From contig CAWUFC020000001.1 of assembly GCA_963921335.3 (NCBI GenBank), positions 248,001 to 312,000 on the forward strand: 64,000 bases of DNA. Direction: 5' to 3'. A program made the position numbers and the translations under genes. The stretch comes from CAWUFC02 sp963921335. Lineage in GTDB: Bacteria; Pseudomonadota; Gammaproteobacteria; Pseudomonadales; Halieaceae. Each line of letters starts with the position of its first letter. The first letter of the stretch is position 1. This document shows, piece after piece, positions 8,101-15,068 of the stretch. The notes under the pieces were generated by a model. The model was not told the DNA's origin. It did no database searches and was given only the letters and a program-made list of their open reading frames with translations.

Positions 8101-9767
8101 CACAGGGGGCAAAACCTGGAGAAGGTGGGGAGTTACCAGGCGGTAAAGTCGACGAGTACATCGCCAAGCTGCGTCACTCCACTCCAGGTGTTGGTCTGAT
8201 CAGCCCGCCGCCGCACCACGATATTTACTCTATCGAGGACATGGCGCAGCTGATTCACGACCTCAAGAACGCCAACCGCAATGCCCGTATCTCTGTGAAG
8301 CTGGTATCCGAAATGGGCGTGGGTACTATTGCAGCAGGCGTGACCAAGGCCAAGGCCGATCACATCGTGATTGCTGGCCACGATGGCGGTACCGGTGCTT
8401 CACCGCTGACCTCCATCAAGCACGCCGGTCTGCCGTGGGAACTGGGCATTGCAGAAACTCACCAAACCCTGGTGATGAACGACCTGCGTTCCCGCGTGGT
8501 ACTGCAAACTGACGGCCAACTGAAAACCGGCAAAGACGTGGTTATCGCTGCTCTGCTGGGTGCTGAGGAATTCGGTTTTGCGACGCTGCCCCTGATTACA
8601 CTGGGCTGCATCATGATGCGCAAGTGTCACCTCAACACCTGCCCGGTCGGTATTGCCACTCAGGACGCGCAGTTGCGCAAGAAGTTCAACGGCGCGCCTG
8701 AGAACGTTGTGAACTACTTCTTCCTGCTGGCAGAAGAGATCCGCGAAATCATGGCAAGCCTGGGCTTCCGTACGATCAACGAAATGGTCGGTCGCAGCGA
8801 CGTGCTGGAAACAACCGCAGCTGAAGATCACTGGAAAGCCAATGGCCTGGATCTGACCTCTATCCTCACCATTGCTGAGAAGCCTCACGAGGATGTGGGT
8901 ACTTACCAGTACATGGAGCAGGATCACGCTCTGGAGCTGGCTCTGGATAACGAGATTATCGAGCGCGCCCAGCCCGCCATCGAGAATGGCGAAAAGGTTG
9001 AGATGGAACTGGACGTGGTCAACATTAACCGCGTTGTAGGCACCATGCTGTCACACAAGGTCGCCGACAAGTGGGGCGCTGAAGGCCTGCCGGAAGACAC
9101 CATTAAGATCAAACTGAATGGTTCTGCTGGACAAAGCCTGGGCGCCTTCATGTCGGCGGGCATCTCCATCGAAGTGGAAGGTGATGGCAACGACTACATC
9201 GCCAAAGGCCTGTCTGGCGGTAAAGTCGCTGTGTACCCACCCAAGGTCTCCACCTTTGATGCTGAAGACAACATTATTGTTGGCAACGTTTGCCTGTACG
9301 GTGCCACCAGCGGTGAAGCTTATTTCCGCGGCATCGCCGCTGAGCGCTTCTGTGTTCGTAACTCTGGTGCCAGCGCTGTCGTAGAGGGCATTGGTGACCA
9401 CGGTTGTGAGTACATGACCGGTGGACGTGTTGTGGTGCTGGGCAAAACCGGCCGCAACTTCGCTGCGGGTATGTCTGGCGGTATTGCCTACATCCTCGAC
9501 AGCGATGGTGACTTCCGCAACAAGTGCAACATGGGCATGGTTGAACTGGAGTCCATGACTGCTGAGGAAGACATTGCCGAACTGAAGGCCATGATCGAGA
9601 AGCACCAGGCTGCTACCGGCTCTACGGTTGCTGAGCAGGTGCTGGCCAACTGGGATGAGTCACTCAACAAGTTTGTGAAAGTTATGCCTACCGATTACAA
9701 GCGCGTTCTGCAGGAGCGAGCTGCCAAAGCCGCTGCTGATGCACAAGCTGAAGCCAACGTCGCTTAA
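5172..9767 (+). CDS. gltB: Glutamate synthase large subunit GltB
   Basis: GltB releases ammonia from glutamine and channels it to 2-oxoglutarate; with GltD it makes two glutamates using NADPH. I choose the ATG at 5172 because GGAG lies 9 bases before it; an in-frame ATG at 5157 has no such site. This gives 1531 residues, the normal size. A 27-residue propeptide precedes the N-terminal nucleophile Cys28 (SCGVGF). The glutaminase domain is followed by the FMN/3Fe-4S synthase domain, with cluster cysteines at 1146, 1152 and 1157 (CIMMRKCHLNTC), and the C-terminal GltB beta-helix (about 1270-1480). The gltD gene follows after 19 bases. Confidence 0.97.
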   Translation: MNLNEEMQGLSRPGKQGLYDPANEKDSCGVGFVADMKGRPSRDIVVEADHALRRMDHRGGCGCEANTGDGCGILTAIPHKFLQKSAKAAFGVDLPEKGQYAVGNVFLPQDEHERAHCKATVEEFIAMQGQQFIGWRDMNVQPEVADVGPTALKSMPVIEQLYVGAAEGVSGDDFERQLYTIRKLSTRTLRQEHDLAQADSFYICTLSSKVIVYKGMLTPDQLMPFYPDLQDDDFEAHLAMVHSRFSTNTFPSWDRAQPNRFMSHNGEINTRKGNINYMHAREGVVESELFGTEINKLFPIVEPDCSDSGSFDNVLEFMLMNGRTLQEAIMLMVPEAWQNDEEMSQAKKDFYEYNSTMMEPWDGPASIAFTDGHYIGAVLDRNGLRPSRYYVTHDDKVIMASEVGVVPTDPANIKAKGRLQPGKMFLLDFEEGKLITDEELKGEWSTNKPYGEWIANQRIDFADLHTEEEPHGFEPETLIDRMKAFGFTTETMQFMLLPLVKQLRDPVSSMGNDSALACLSDKPRMIYDYFKQLFAQVTNPAIDSIREEVVMSLECYIGPEGNLLSPSETHAHRLRIPHPILTNEEMAALRHLDYKGWKTKVIDITYPKSEGQAGLDAALTRICTEASQAIADGYSLLALSDRNLGKERVPVSTLLAGGAVHQHLVKTSERTKIGIVVETGEAREVHHHCMLIGFGVDAINPYQAFESLFQSQRDGLLEGDALDSDDKIVAAYRKGVAKGMLKVMAKMGISTLHSYKGAQIFEAVGIADEVIERCFKGTPSRVAGVGFDVLAEESLRRHEKAFPSVETTRIPVLENPGDVHWRDRGERHMWNPQTISAVQDAARNNSKEAYQRFVKASDEEATRGSTLRGLMSFKEGVNGGPIDISEVEEAKDIVKRFCTGAMSFGSISPEAHESLALAMNRIGGKSNTGEGGEDAERFKPLPNGDSKRSAIKQVASGRFGVTAHYLANADEIQIKISQGAKPGEGGELPGGKVDEYIAKLRHSTPGVGLISPPPHHDIYSIEDMAQLIHDLKNANRNARISVKLVSEMGVGTIAAGVTKAKADHIVIAGHDGGTGASPLTSIKHAGLPWELGIAETHQTLVMNDLRSRVVLQTDGQLKTGKDVVIAALLGAEEFGFATLPLITLGCIMMRKCHLNTCPVGIATQDAQLRKKFNGAPENVVNYFFLLAEEIREIMASLGFRTINEMVGRSDVLETTAAEDHWKANGLDLTSILTIAEKPHEDVGTYQYMEQDHALELALDNEIIERAQPAIENGEKVEMELDVVNINRVVGTMLSHKVADKWGAEGLPEDTIKIKLNGSAGQSLGAFMSAGISIEVEGDGNDYIAKGLSGGKVAVYPPKVSTFDAEDNIIVGNVCLYGATSGEAYFRGIAAERFCVRNSGASAVVEGIGDHGCEYMTGGRVVVLGKTGRNFAAGMSGGIAYILDSDGDFRNKCNMGMVELESMTAEEDIAELKAMIEKHQAATGSTVAEQVLANWDESLNKFVKVMPTDYKRVLQERAAKAAADAQAEANVA

Positions 9768-9786
9768 TTAGGAGTTATTGAGAGTT

Positions 9787-11244
9787 ATGGGTAACCCAAC
9801 CGCTTTTAAATCTGTCGCTCGCGACGCCGCCCCTTACCGCGACGTCAAGGTGCGCCTGCTGGATTACAAAGAGCTATACACCGATGTGGATCAGGCACGC
9901 CTGAATTCCCAGTCCGCACGCTGCATGGACTGCGGCATCCCCTTCTGCCAGTCCAATGATGGCTGCCCGGTATCTAACTTGATTCCAGAGTGGAATCACC
10001 TGGTTTACACCGAGCAGTGGGAAGAGGCACTGGATCGCCTACATCACACCAACAACTTCCCGGAATTCACCGGCCGTGTATGCCCAGCCCCCTGCGAGGG
10101 TTCCTGCGTGCTCGGCAGCGTTGAAACCCCAGTAACCATCAAGAACATTGAATATGCCATTGCCGAACGCGGCTTTGATGAAGGTTGGGTCAAGGCAACG
10201 CCCCCTGAAAACCGCAGCGGCAAGAAAGTCGCTGTGGTGGGCTCTGGCCCTTCAGGCCTGGCTGCGGCGGCGCAGCTGAACAAGGCCGGCCACACCGTCA
10301 CCGTCTATGAGCGCGCTGATCGTATCGGCGGCCTGCTGATGTACGGCATTCCCAACATGAAGCTGGGTAAAGATGTGGTTGAGCGTCGCGTGAACATCCT
10401 GCGCGAAGAAGGCATCACCTTTGTCACCAGCGCCGATGTAGCCGGATCGGGTGAAAACGCTATCTCCATGGAGCAGCTACGCGAAGAAAACGACGCTGTT
10501 GTGCTGTGTACAGGCGCCACCAATGCTCGTGACCTGCCCATCGACAATCGCGAGCTGAAAGGTATATACCCCGCTATGGACTTCCTGCGGGCCAATACCA
10601 AGAGCCTGCTGGACAGCAACCTCGACGACGGCAACTACATCTCTGCCAAGGGCAAAAAAGTTATTGTAATCGGCGGCGGTGATACCGGTACGGACTGTAT
10701 CGGCACTTCTGCGCGTCACGGCGCCTCCAGCATTGTGAACTTCGAGCTGCTGCCCCAGCCGCCAGAAGATCGCGCAGACGATAACCCCTGGCCGCTGTGG
10801 CCGAAGATTCTGCGCACCGACTACGGTCATGAGGAAGCTGCCGAGATGTTTGGTGACGACCCCCGCACCTATCAGTTGATGTCCAAGGGATTCATTGATG
10901 ATGGCAACGGCAACGTCGCCGGCATCAAAACCGTGAATGTGGAATGGACCAAGGTGGACGGTCAGTTTCAGATGGCGGAAGTGGAAGGCAGTGAAAAAAC
11001 CTGGGAAGCAGATCTGATTCTGCTGTCCATGGGCTTCCTCGGCCCCGAGCAGTATGCCGCTGAGGCCGCCGGTATCGAGACCGACGAGCGCTCCAACTAC
11101 AAAGCACAGTACGGTGACTTCCGCACCAGCGTCGACGGCGTGTTCGCTGCTGGCGACTGCCGCCGCGGCCAATCACTGGTTGTATGGGGCATCGACGAAG
11201 GTCGTCGCTGTGCTGCTGAAGTCGACAAGTACCTCAGCGCGTAA
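9787..11244 (+). CDS. gltD: Glutamate synthase small subunit GltD
   Basis: GltD takes electrons from NADPH through FAD and two 4Fe-4S clusters and passes them to GltB. The ATG at 9787 gives 485 residues; a TTG at 9778 would sit too close to the AGGAG at 9770-9774. The N-terminal cluster cysteines are at 46, 49, 54 and 60 (CMDCGIPFC and DGC). Two Rossmann motifs follow: VVGSGPSGLAAAAQL near 150 for FAD and VIGGGDTGTDC near 295 for NADPH. The C-terminal FAAGDCRRGQSLVVWGI is the usual FAD-site end. It forms an operon with gltB and is closed by an intrinsic terminator. Confidence 0.97.
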   Translation: MGNPTAFKSVARDAAPYRDVKVRLLDYKELYTDVDQARLNSQSARCMDCGIPFCQSNDGCPVSNLIPEWNHLVYTEQWEEALDRLHHTNNFPEFTGRVCPAPCEGSCVLGSVETPVTIKNIEYAIAERGFDEGWVKATPPENRSGKKVAVVGSGPSGLAAAAQLNKAGHTVTVYERADRIGGLLMYGIPNMKLGKDVVERRVNILREEGITFVTSADVAGSGENAISMEQLREENDAVVLCTGATNARDLPIDNRELKGIYPAMDFLRANTKSLLDSNLDDGNYISAKGKKVIVIGGGDTGTDCIGTSARHGASSIVNFELLPQPPEDRADDNPWPLWPKILRTDYGHEEAAEMFGDDPRTYQLMSKGFIDDGNGNVAGIKTVNVEWTKVDGQFQMAEVEGSEKTWEADLILLSMGFLGPEQYAAEAAGIETDERSNYKAQYGDFRTSVDGVFAAGDCRRGQSLVVWGIDEGRRCAAEVDKYLSA

Positions 11245-11263
11245 GCCTTACATCAAGCTCTCT

Positions 11264-11289
11264 AAAGCCGACCACTGGTCGGCTTTTTT
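11264..11289 (+). terminator. Rho-independent terminator after gltD
   Basis: A perfect 7-base stem GCCGACC (11267-11273) / GGTCGGC (11277-11283) with a 3-base loop is followed by six T residues. AAA before the stem pairs with the first T residues. It begins 20 bases after the gltD stop and closes the gltBD operon. Confidence 0.9.
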
Positions 11290-11304
11290 GTTTGAACCTC
11301 ATGT

Positions 11305-11550
11305 TTATCTAAGCCTTCGACCCCACCGCTTGCATCGCCCCTTCCGGTACTGCTCCTCCGCGAGGGTGCGCTCCCGCTTCCAGGATCGCATATCTGCGTT
11401 CGAACCACCCTTTCGGCGCAGCTCGGTCATGTGCCCCATTCGAGTCACCAGGTGCTGACAATCCTCCAGCGGCAGTTTCTCATCGGCCAGCGCGGACGGG
11501 TAAATTGCACAGCTGACCAACAAGCTACTCAAGTAATGACGGGCGTGCAT
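11305..11550 (-). CDS. Small secreted basic protein of unknown function
   Basis: This 81-residue protein has a plausible signal peptide (residues 1-22, ending SALA before DEK). The mature part is about 59 residues and very basic, with two cysteines (in EDCQHL and KGRCKR) that could form a disulphide in the periplasm. A central LRRKGGSNADMRSWKRER segment looks like a conserved short helical hairpin; I have an impression of similar small proteins in related marine gammaproteobacteria but cannot confirm it. The start is supported by AAGGAG nine bases upstream, which lies in the loop of a perfect hairpin. The function is unknown. Confidence 0.65.
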   Translation of the reverse strand: MHARHYLSSLLVSCAIYPSALADEKLPLEDCQHLVTRMGHMTELRRKGGSNADMRSWKRERTLAEEQYRKGRCKRWGRRLR

Positions 11551-11552
11551 GA

Positions 11553-11572
11553 CAACAAACTCCTTTTTGTTG
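11553..11572 (-). promoter_or_regulatory. Hairpin presenting the ribosome site of the small secreted protein gene
   Basis: On the minus strand CAACAAA, then AAGGAG, then TTTGTTG form a perfect 7-base stem whose six-base loop is exactly the Shine-Dalgarno sequence. The ATG at 11550 follows 9 bases after AAGGAG. The stem is AT-rich, so it would be weak and possibly temperature-sensitive. A role in translation control is inference. Confidence 0.5.
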
Positions 11573-11669
11573 GACTCCCCTGGGATTTCACAGCATCGCA
11601 GCTCTTACATCCCGCGGCGACAAGGGAATTCATCCATTTCCGTTCGATGCAATGGGGTAGTTCGATCAG

Positions 11670-11697
11670 TGATCCAGCGTTATATTCAGACGTAAAA
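11670..11697 (+). promoter_or_regulatory. Possible RpoE/ECF11-type promoter for the 11726 gene
   Basis: TGATCC (11670-11675), a 17-base spacer and TAAAA (11693-11697) resemble the promoter form seen in front of the RpoE-regulated operon at 53314-53342. Initiation would fall near 11704, before the GGAGAG ribosome site and the ATG at 11726. A sigma-70-like TATATT at 11681-11686 overlaps it, so the assignment is tentative. Confidence 0.3.
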
Positions 11698-11725
11698 TGT
11701 ATGGACGTACCATGGAGAGAGCCTT

Positions 11726-12676
11726 ATGGCACGCAGCCTGTTGCTCATGGCTCTGATTCTATTTACAGCCAGGGCATTCACCGCAGAGACAGACCAGTAC
11801 CTTGCCCGGGCCCAGCCACTAGAGGATTCGACTCAAGCCCTGAACGACCACATCAATGGCAGAATCGAGGACGTGCTGGCGTCGGTTAACAAGAAGAGTA
11901 AGCCCACTTCTACGAGTTGCAAGCAACTCAGCGGGCGCATCATGTGGCGATTTCGGCTGCTGTTCATTCACCAAATTGAAATATGGGCCCTGCAGGGCAA
12001 TCTGGACGTCTATCCACCACGCTCGGTCTCTGGCCAGGACTATCGTGACAGCAGTATCTTTTATGACGAAGCGCCCATAGATCTGCAGCTGCTTATTCCA
12101 CTGGCCCGCTCCATTCAGGTCGACGGGATTACCTTTGGCATTGATAAGCTTGGGCACTTCGTCAGCCTGGGTCACAAGTATTACAAAGATTACCTGAGTG
12201 AACTTGAATCGGGGCTTCACCCAGCCAATGCAGAAATCGCTGTCATTACCAAAGGCTTCGGCACTGAAGAAGGCATGATCGGCTCCAGCGTCAGCGGCGT
12301 GTTTTCCTACGCCGACCTGGAAGCAAATTACCAGGGCTTTCGATTCGTGAGGTCACTCTGTGACGGGCCTAAGCCCAGGATCAGGCAGAGCGAGGGTCTG
12401 TGGGTTCTGGTTCAACCCATCGACATTCGCGAATACGTCAATCCGTATTGGGACGAGTCGTTCAATAACTCCGTCTACACCGAGAAAAAGTGGCAGCAGG
12501 TACGCAACATCATGCAACAGCACTGCGCCGATCTCGAAGCGTTTGAAAATTTGTACAGCGATCGCTTCACCGCTCCCTCTGCCAACATGCAGGCTTTGTA
12601 TGCAACCGAGGCAACAGACCACGCCCCCACGCAAAAACAGCACAGCCTCGCCAGCGCATGCGCCGGCACTGATTAA
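11726..12676 (+). CDS. Secreted protein of unknown function
   Basis: The 316-residue product starts with a signal peptide (residues 1-20, cut near FTA-ETD) and should be periplasmic. I do not recognise a named family. Two segments look conserved: IDKLGHFVSLGHKYYKDYL around residues 138-156, with two His residues and paired Tyr, and SGVFSYADLEANYQGFRF around 190-207. They suggest a globular, possibly enzymatic domain at residues 60-270. Four cysteines lie in the mature part, at about residues 66, 213, 271 and 312. The start is backed by GGAGAG about 9 bases before the ATG. It is followed by a beta-barrel protein gene after 60 bases, and the two may be functionally linked. Confidence 0.7.
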   Translation: MARSLLLMALILFTARAFTAETDQYLARAQPLEDSTQALNDHINGRIEDVLASVNKKSKPTSTSCKQLSGRIMWRFRLLFIHQIEIWALQGNLDVYPPRSVSGQDYRDSSIFYDEAPIDLQLLIPLARSIQVDGITFGIDKLGHFVSLGHKYYKDYLSELESGLHPANAEIAVITKGFGTEEGMIGSSVSGVFSYADLEANYQGFRFVRSLCDGPKPRIRQSEGLWVLVQPIDIREYVNPYWDESFNNSVYTEKKWQQVRNIMQQHCADLEAFENLYSDRFTAPSANMQALYATEATDHAPTQKQHSLASACAGTD

Positions 12677-12693
12677 TCCTATGATCCAAAATC

Positions 12694-12722
12694 ATGAAAG
12701 CGCGTAAAACTAACGCTTTCAT
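12694..12722. repeat. Perfect 9-base inverted repeat between two genes
   Basis: ATGAAAGCG (12694-12702) and CGCTTTCAT (12714-12722) pair perfectly across an 11-base spacer in the 60-base gap between the secreted protein gene and the beta-barrel gene. No T-run follows, so it is not a standard terminator. It could be an operator or an RNA processing hairpin. Confidence 0.45.
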
Positions 12723-12736
12723 CAATCCAAAAGGCT

Positions 12737-13489
12737 ATGCCCATGCTGTTTCGCTCCTTCACCACATTACTGCTAGCCATCTTTGCTGTGTCGGCAAGCG
12801 CTGGGGAAAAACGCTTCGAAATTTCTGTGGAGGGCGCTATTACCTGGCAGGAACGCAATAAGGTGCAGATTCCGAATGATGAAAGCGGGACCCGATTCTC
12901 ACTGGTAGACATTGCCGGCAATGGCCCATGGCCCGGTGCGCGTATCCAGTTCGACTGGCACTTAAACGATCGCCACAGCCTGCGTGCCCTTGCCGCGCCA
13001 TTCGCCTACGAAGAAACCGGCGTAAGTGATCAGGACCTTGATTTCGCAGGCACACGATTCGAGGCAGGCGAACCCCTGGATGCGAAGTACCAATTTAACT
13101 CGTGGCGTATTGGCTATCGCTTCCAATACTACGACAAAGGACCCTGGGACCTGTGGGTGGGCGCCACCGCCAAGATCAGGGATGCCGAAATAAGGCTTCA
13201 GCAGAATGGCGTCAGCAGCCAGGACGGCAATGTTGGCTTCGTACCGCTTCTGCATCTGGGTGCTCGCTACCAGATCAACGATCACTGGTATCTGCTGGGT
13301 GAGTTCGATGGTCTGGCTGGCGGGCCCGGGCGCGCCTTTGATGTGGCCCTCAAGGCTGGCTACAGGTTCAACGACCGCTGGGAGATCGATTTTGGCTATC
13401 GCACCCTAGAAGGCGGCGCAGACACCGATGATGTCTACAACTTCGCCTGGTTCAACTCTGCTGTAGCAGGGTTTCGTTATCGATTCTGA
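12737..13489 (+). CDS. Outer-membrane beta-barrel protein
   Basis: The 250-residue protein has a signal peptide (about residues 1-22, ASA before GEK) followed by alternating amphipathic strands rich in Gly and aromatic residues. It ends in the outer-membrane signature RYRF with a terminal Phe. Repeated strand-turn units such as GYRFNDRWEIDFGYR and GARYQINDHWYLLGEF suggest an 8- to 10-stranded barrel. It is probably a small outer-membrane protein of unknown ligand. An alternative ATG two codons later changes little. It converges on the amidotransferase-like gene with a 6-base gap. Confidence 0.75.
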   Translation: MPMLFRSFTTLLLAIFAVSASAGEKRFEISVEGAITWQERNKVQIPNDESGTRFSLVDIAGNGPWPGARIQFDWHLNDRHSLRALAAPFAYEETGVSDQDLDFAGTRFEAGEPLDAKYQFNSWRIGYRFQYYDKGPWDLWVGATAKIRDAEIRLQQNGVSSQDGNVGFVPLLHLGARYQINDHWYLLGEFDGLAGGPGRAFDVALKAGYRFNDRWEIDFGYRTLEGGADTDDVYNFAWFNSAVAGFRYRF

Positions 13490-13495
13490 GCGCTG

Positions 13496-14878
13496 CTACT
13501 CCTGCATGCCGTGATAGAGCAGTCGCACCAGCAAGCGGGCCCCGTCGTTGTCTTTTAGCTCTGCATAACGGGGCCCATCCCTTTTCCCGATATCGCGAAT
13601 ATCGGCCATTAGCTCGGGATGAAACTGGCAGGTAAATGATCTGCGTATGGTGTGCGTTTCCCAGTCTTTATAGTAGATGCAGGTGGTTGATACCTCGGTC
13701 CAGTGGTTCTCGTCCACCTGGGTCTGGGACAGGATCTCCAGGGCATAAGGCAGGCTCAACAGCCATGCCAGGGGGCTGACAGCCAGCTCGTAACGTATCG
13801 GCACGATGGTGTCGTGCAGCAGTTTGTATGCCCAGTTGGCAAACAGGGCAGCTTCCTCGTTGACCTCATAACCATGAAGCATCTCGATGTGCAGATCGCG
13901 CTCCATCTTGAGCATAGTGTCGATCACGCCATCCAGCTCATCCGCTACCAGGGCGTGGGCGTCATGAATCTGGTTGGGCACGTGGTCACTGGCACCGCGC
14001 AACTTGTAAGGCAGTAACTGACGGGTGCCCACCTCGGCTTCTTCATTTGCTGCAGTGGCAAACTGACTGTCGTGCCAGCCCTGTGCGATCACTTCACCGT
14101 TCTTCCGAACTTCCAGACTCTCACCAATTTCGGCAATGCGCTGACAAACACGCTGCAGAGAGGCCAAAGCTCGGCCACTGCCATCCAGATTCAGCCGGGG
14201 CAAAGCCAGTACCTCGCGCACAGCTCGCTTGATCAGCTGAATGTGTGAGGTCGCGGCCAACTGATGCCCCAAACAGATAAAGATGGCTGGGGCGCTGCCG
14301 GCAGAACGACGCAGCAGTAGCTGATCGGTCAGACCCAGAATGTCCTCCAGGCTGGCTTTGGAGCCATCAAAACTGGACGCCATGTGTGCCGAGGGGTTCC
14401 CACCCTGAACAACCGTCGCAATGCCGGCGCTGAGCGCATTGGCCAGGCGCTGCGGATGATTGATGCCACTCTCCCAGACCGGGTAAAGCACACTGTCTGC
14501 GTCAGCAACCTGCTGCAGGATGTAAGCAATATTCTTGGACGCTCGGACGCCTTCTCCCGCTTCATTAATGCCCACATCGGCCCAGGGCTCAATAATGGAA
14601 ACCGAGTTCCGGTACAGCTCGGGCAGACCCAGTAGAAGATCTAACTCTGCATCACTCTCTATCACCTTCTCCAAAGGTGGCGCCACACCCCACTCAAAGC
14701 TACTGCTGTCTACCAAGACGTCTCGACCTGGAAACGGTGTAGGTGAAATCCTGTCATTGAGAAAATAGCCCAGCAGGGCGTGAATGGACTGCGGACTGGC
14801 TGCGTGTGAACCCAGAATTCCGGGTGTCAGCCGCCAGGCGAGTGATTCCAGGTTGGGAAGAGAGGCGCTTGCACTCAT
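13496..14878 (-). CDS. Class I glutamine amidotransferase-like protein, long form
   Basis: This 460-residue protein is unannotated in my knowledge but carries the catalytic elements of a class I glutamine amidotransferase: a nucleophile elbow FICLGHQL with Cys202, and a distal QFHPEL with His420 and Glu422. Ordinary domains of this class have about 130 residues between these elements; here there are about 215, so a large insert of about 80-90 residues is present, plus about 110 residues before the fold. No synthetase domain was recognised, so it may act alone, for example on gamma-glutamyl compounds, or serve a partner. No signal peptide is seen. The upstream DNA has a strong sigma-54-like promoter and an NtrC-like enhancer, which points to nitrogen control. 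The function is inferred only from the triad. Confidence 0.7.
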   Translation of the reverse strand: MSASASLPNLESLAWRLTPGILGSHAASPQSIHALLGYFLNDRISPTPFPGRDVLVDSSSFEWGVAPPLEKVIESDAELDLLLGLPELYRNSVSIIEPWADVGINEAGEGVRASKNIAYILQQVADADSVLYPVWESGINHPQRLANALSAGIATVVQGGNPSAHMASSFDGSKASLEDILGLTDQLLLRRSAGSAPAIFICLGHQLAATSHIQLIKRAVREVLALPRLNLDGSGRALASLQRVCQRIAEIGESLEVRKNGEVIAQGWHDSQFATAANEEAEVGTRQLLPYKLRGASDHVPNQIHDAHALVADELDGVIDTMLKMERDLHIEMLHGYEVNEEAALFANWAYKLLHDTIVPIRYELAVSPLAWLLSLPYALEILSQTQVDENHWTEVSTTCIYYKDWETHTIRRSFTCQFHPELMADIRDIGKRDGPRYAELKDNDGARLLVRLLYHGMQE

Positions 14879-14931
14879 AGGTCTTATTCTCGCAGGTGGT
14901 AGTGGATATTAACTTTATGGAGCTAATCAAA

Positions 14932-14947
14932 AGCAACCGCCATGCCA
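14932..14947 (-). promoter_or_regulatory. Sigma-54 (RpoN) promoter
   Basis: Read on the minus strand, TGGCATG-GCGG-TTGCT matches the -24/-12 consensus TGGCACG-N4-TTGCW except for one base (T for C). The following TTT also fits. Initiation would be near 14921, about 43 bases before the ATG of the amidotransferase-like gene. Confidence 0.7.
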
Positions 14948-15010
14948 ACCATTGAATTTTGCGTAAAACCTGGTTTCAGTTTTTGCAGGGGAGTAACAAT
15001 AGGGTGAAGA

Positions 15011-15049
15011 TGCACCAAAGCAAGGCGCACAAGGCACTGCCTTGGTGCA
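15011..15049 (-). promoter_or_regulatory. NtrC-type enhancer with two half-matched dyads
   Basis: TGCACCAA (15011-15018) and TTGGTGCA (15042-15049) are the outer arms of an inverted repeat. Read on the minus strand they give two 17-base sites of the NtrC form TGCACC-N5-GGTGCA: one at 15049-15033 with 10 of 12 matches and one at 15027-15011 with 8 of 12. Their centres are 22 bases apart, about two helical turns. They lie about 100-120 bases upstream of the predicted sigma-54 start, the usual place for an enhancer. A terminator for aroB is the alternative, but no T-run follows. Confidence 0.55.
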
Positions 15050-15068
15050 AGCAGGCCAATAGATGCTA

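Noticed and set aside
15011..15049. Terminator of aroB
   Set aside because: The stem is imperfect inside and no T-run follows on the minus strand, while the outer arms match NtrC half-sites and the position fits a sigma-54 enhancer.
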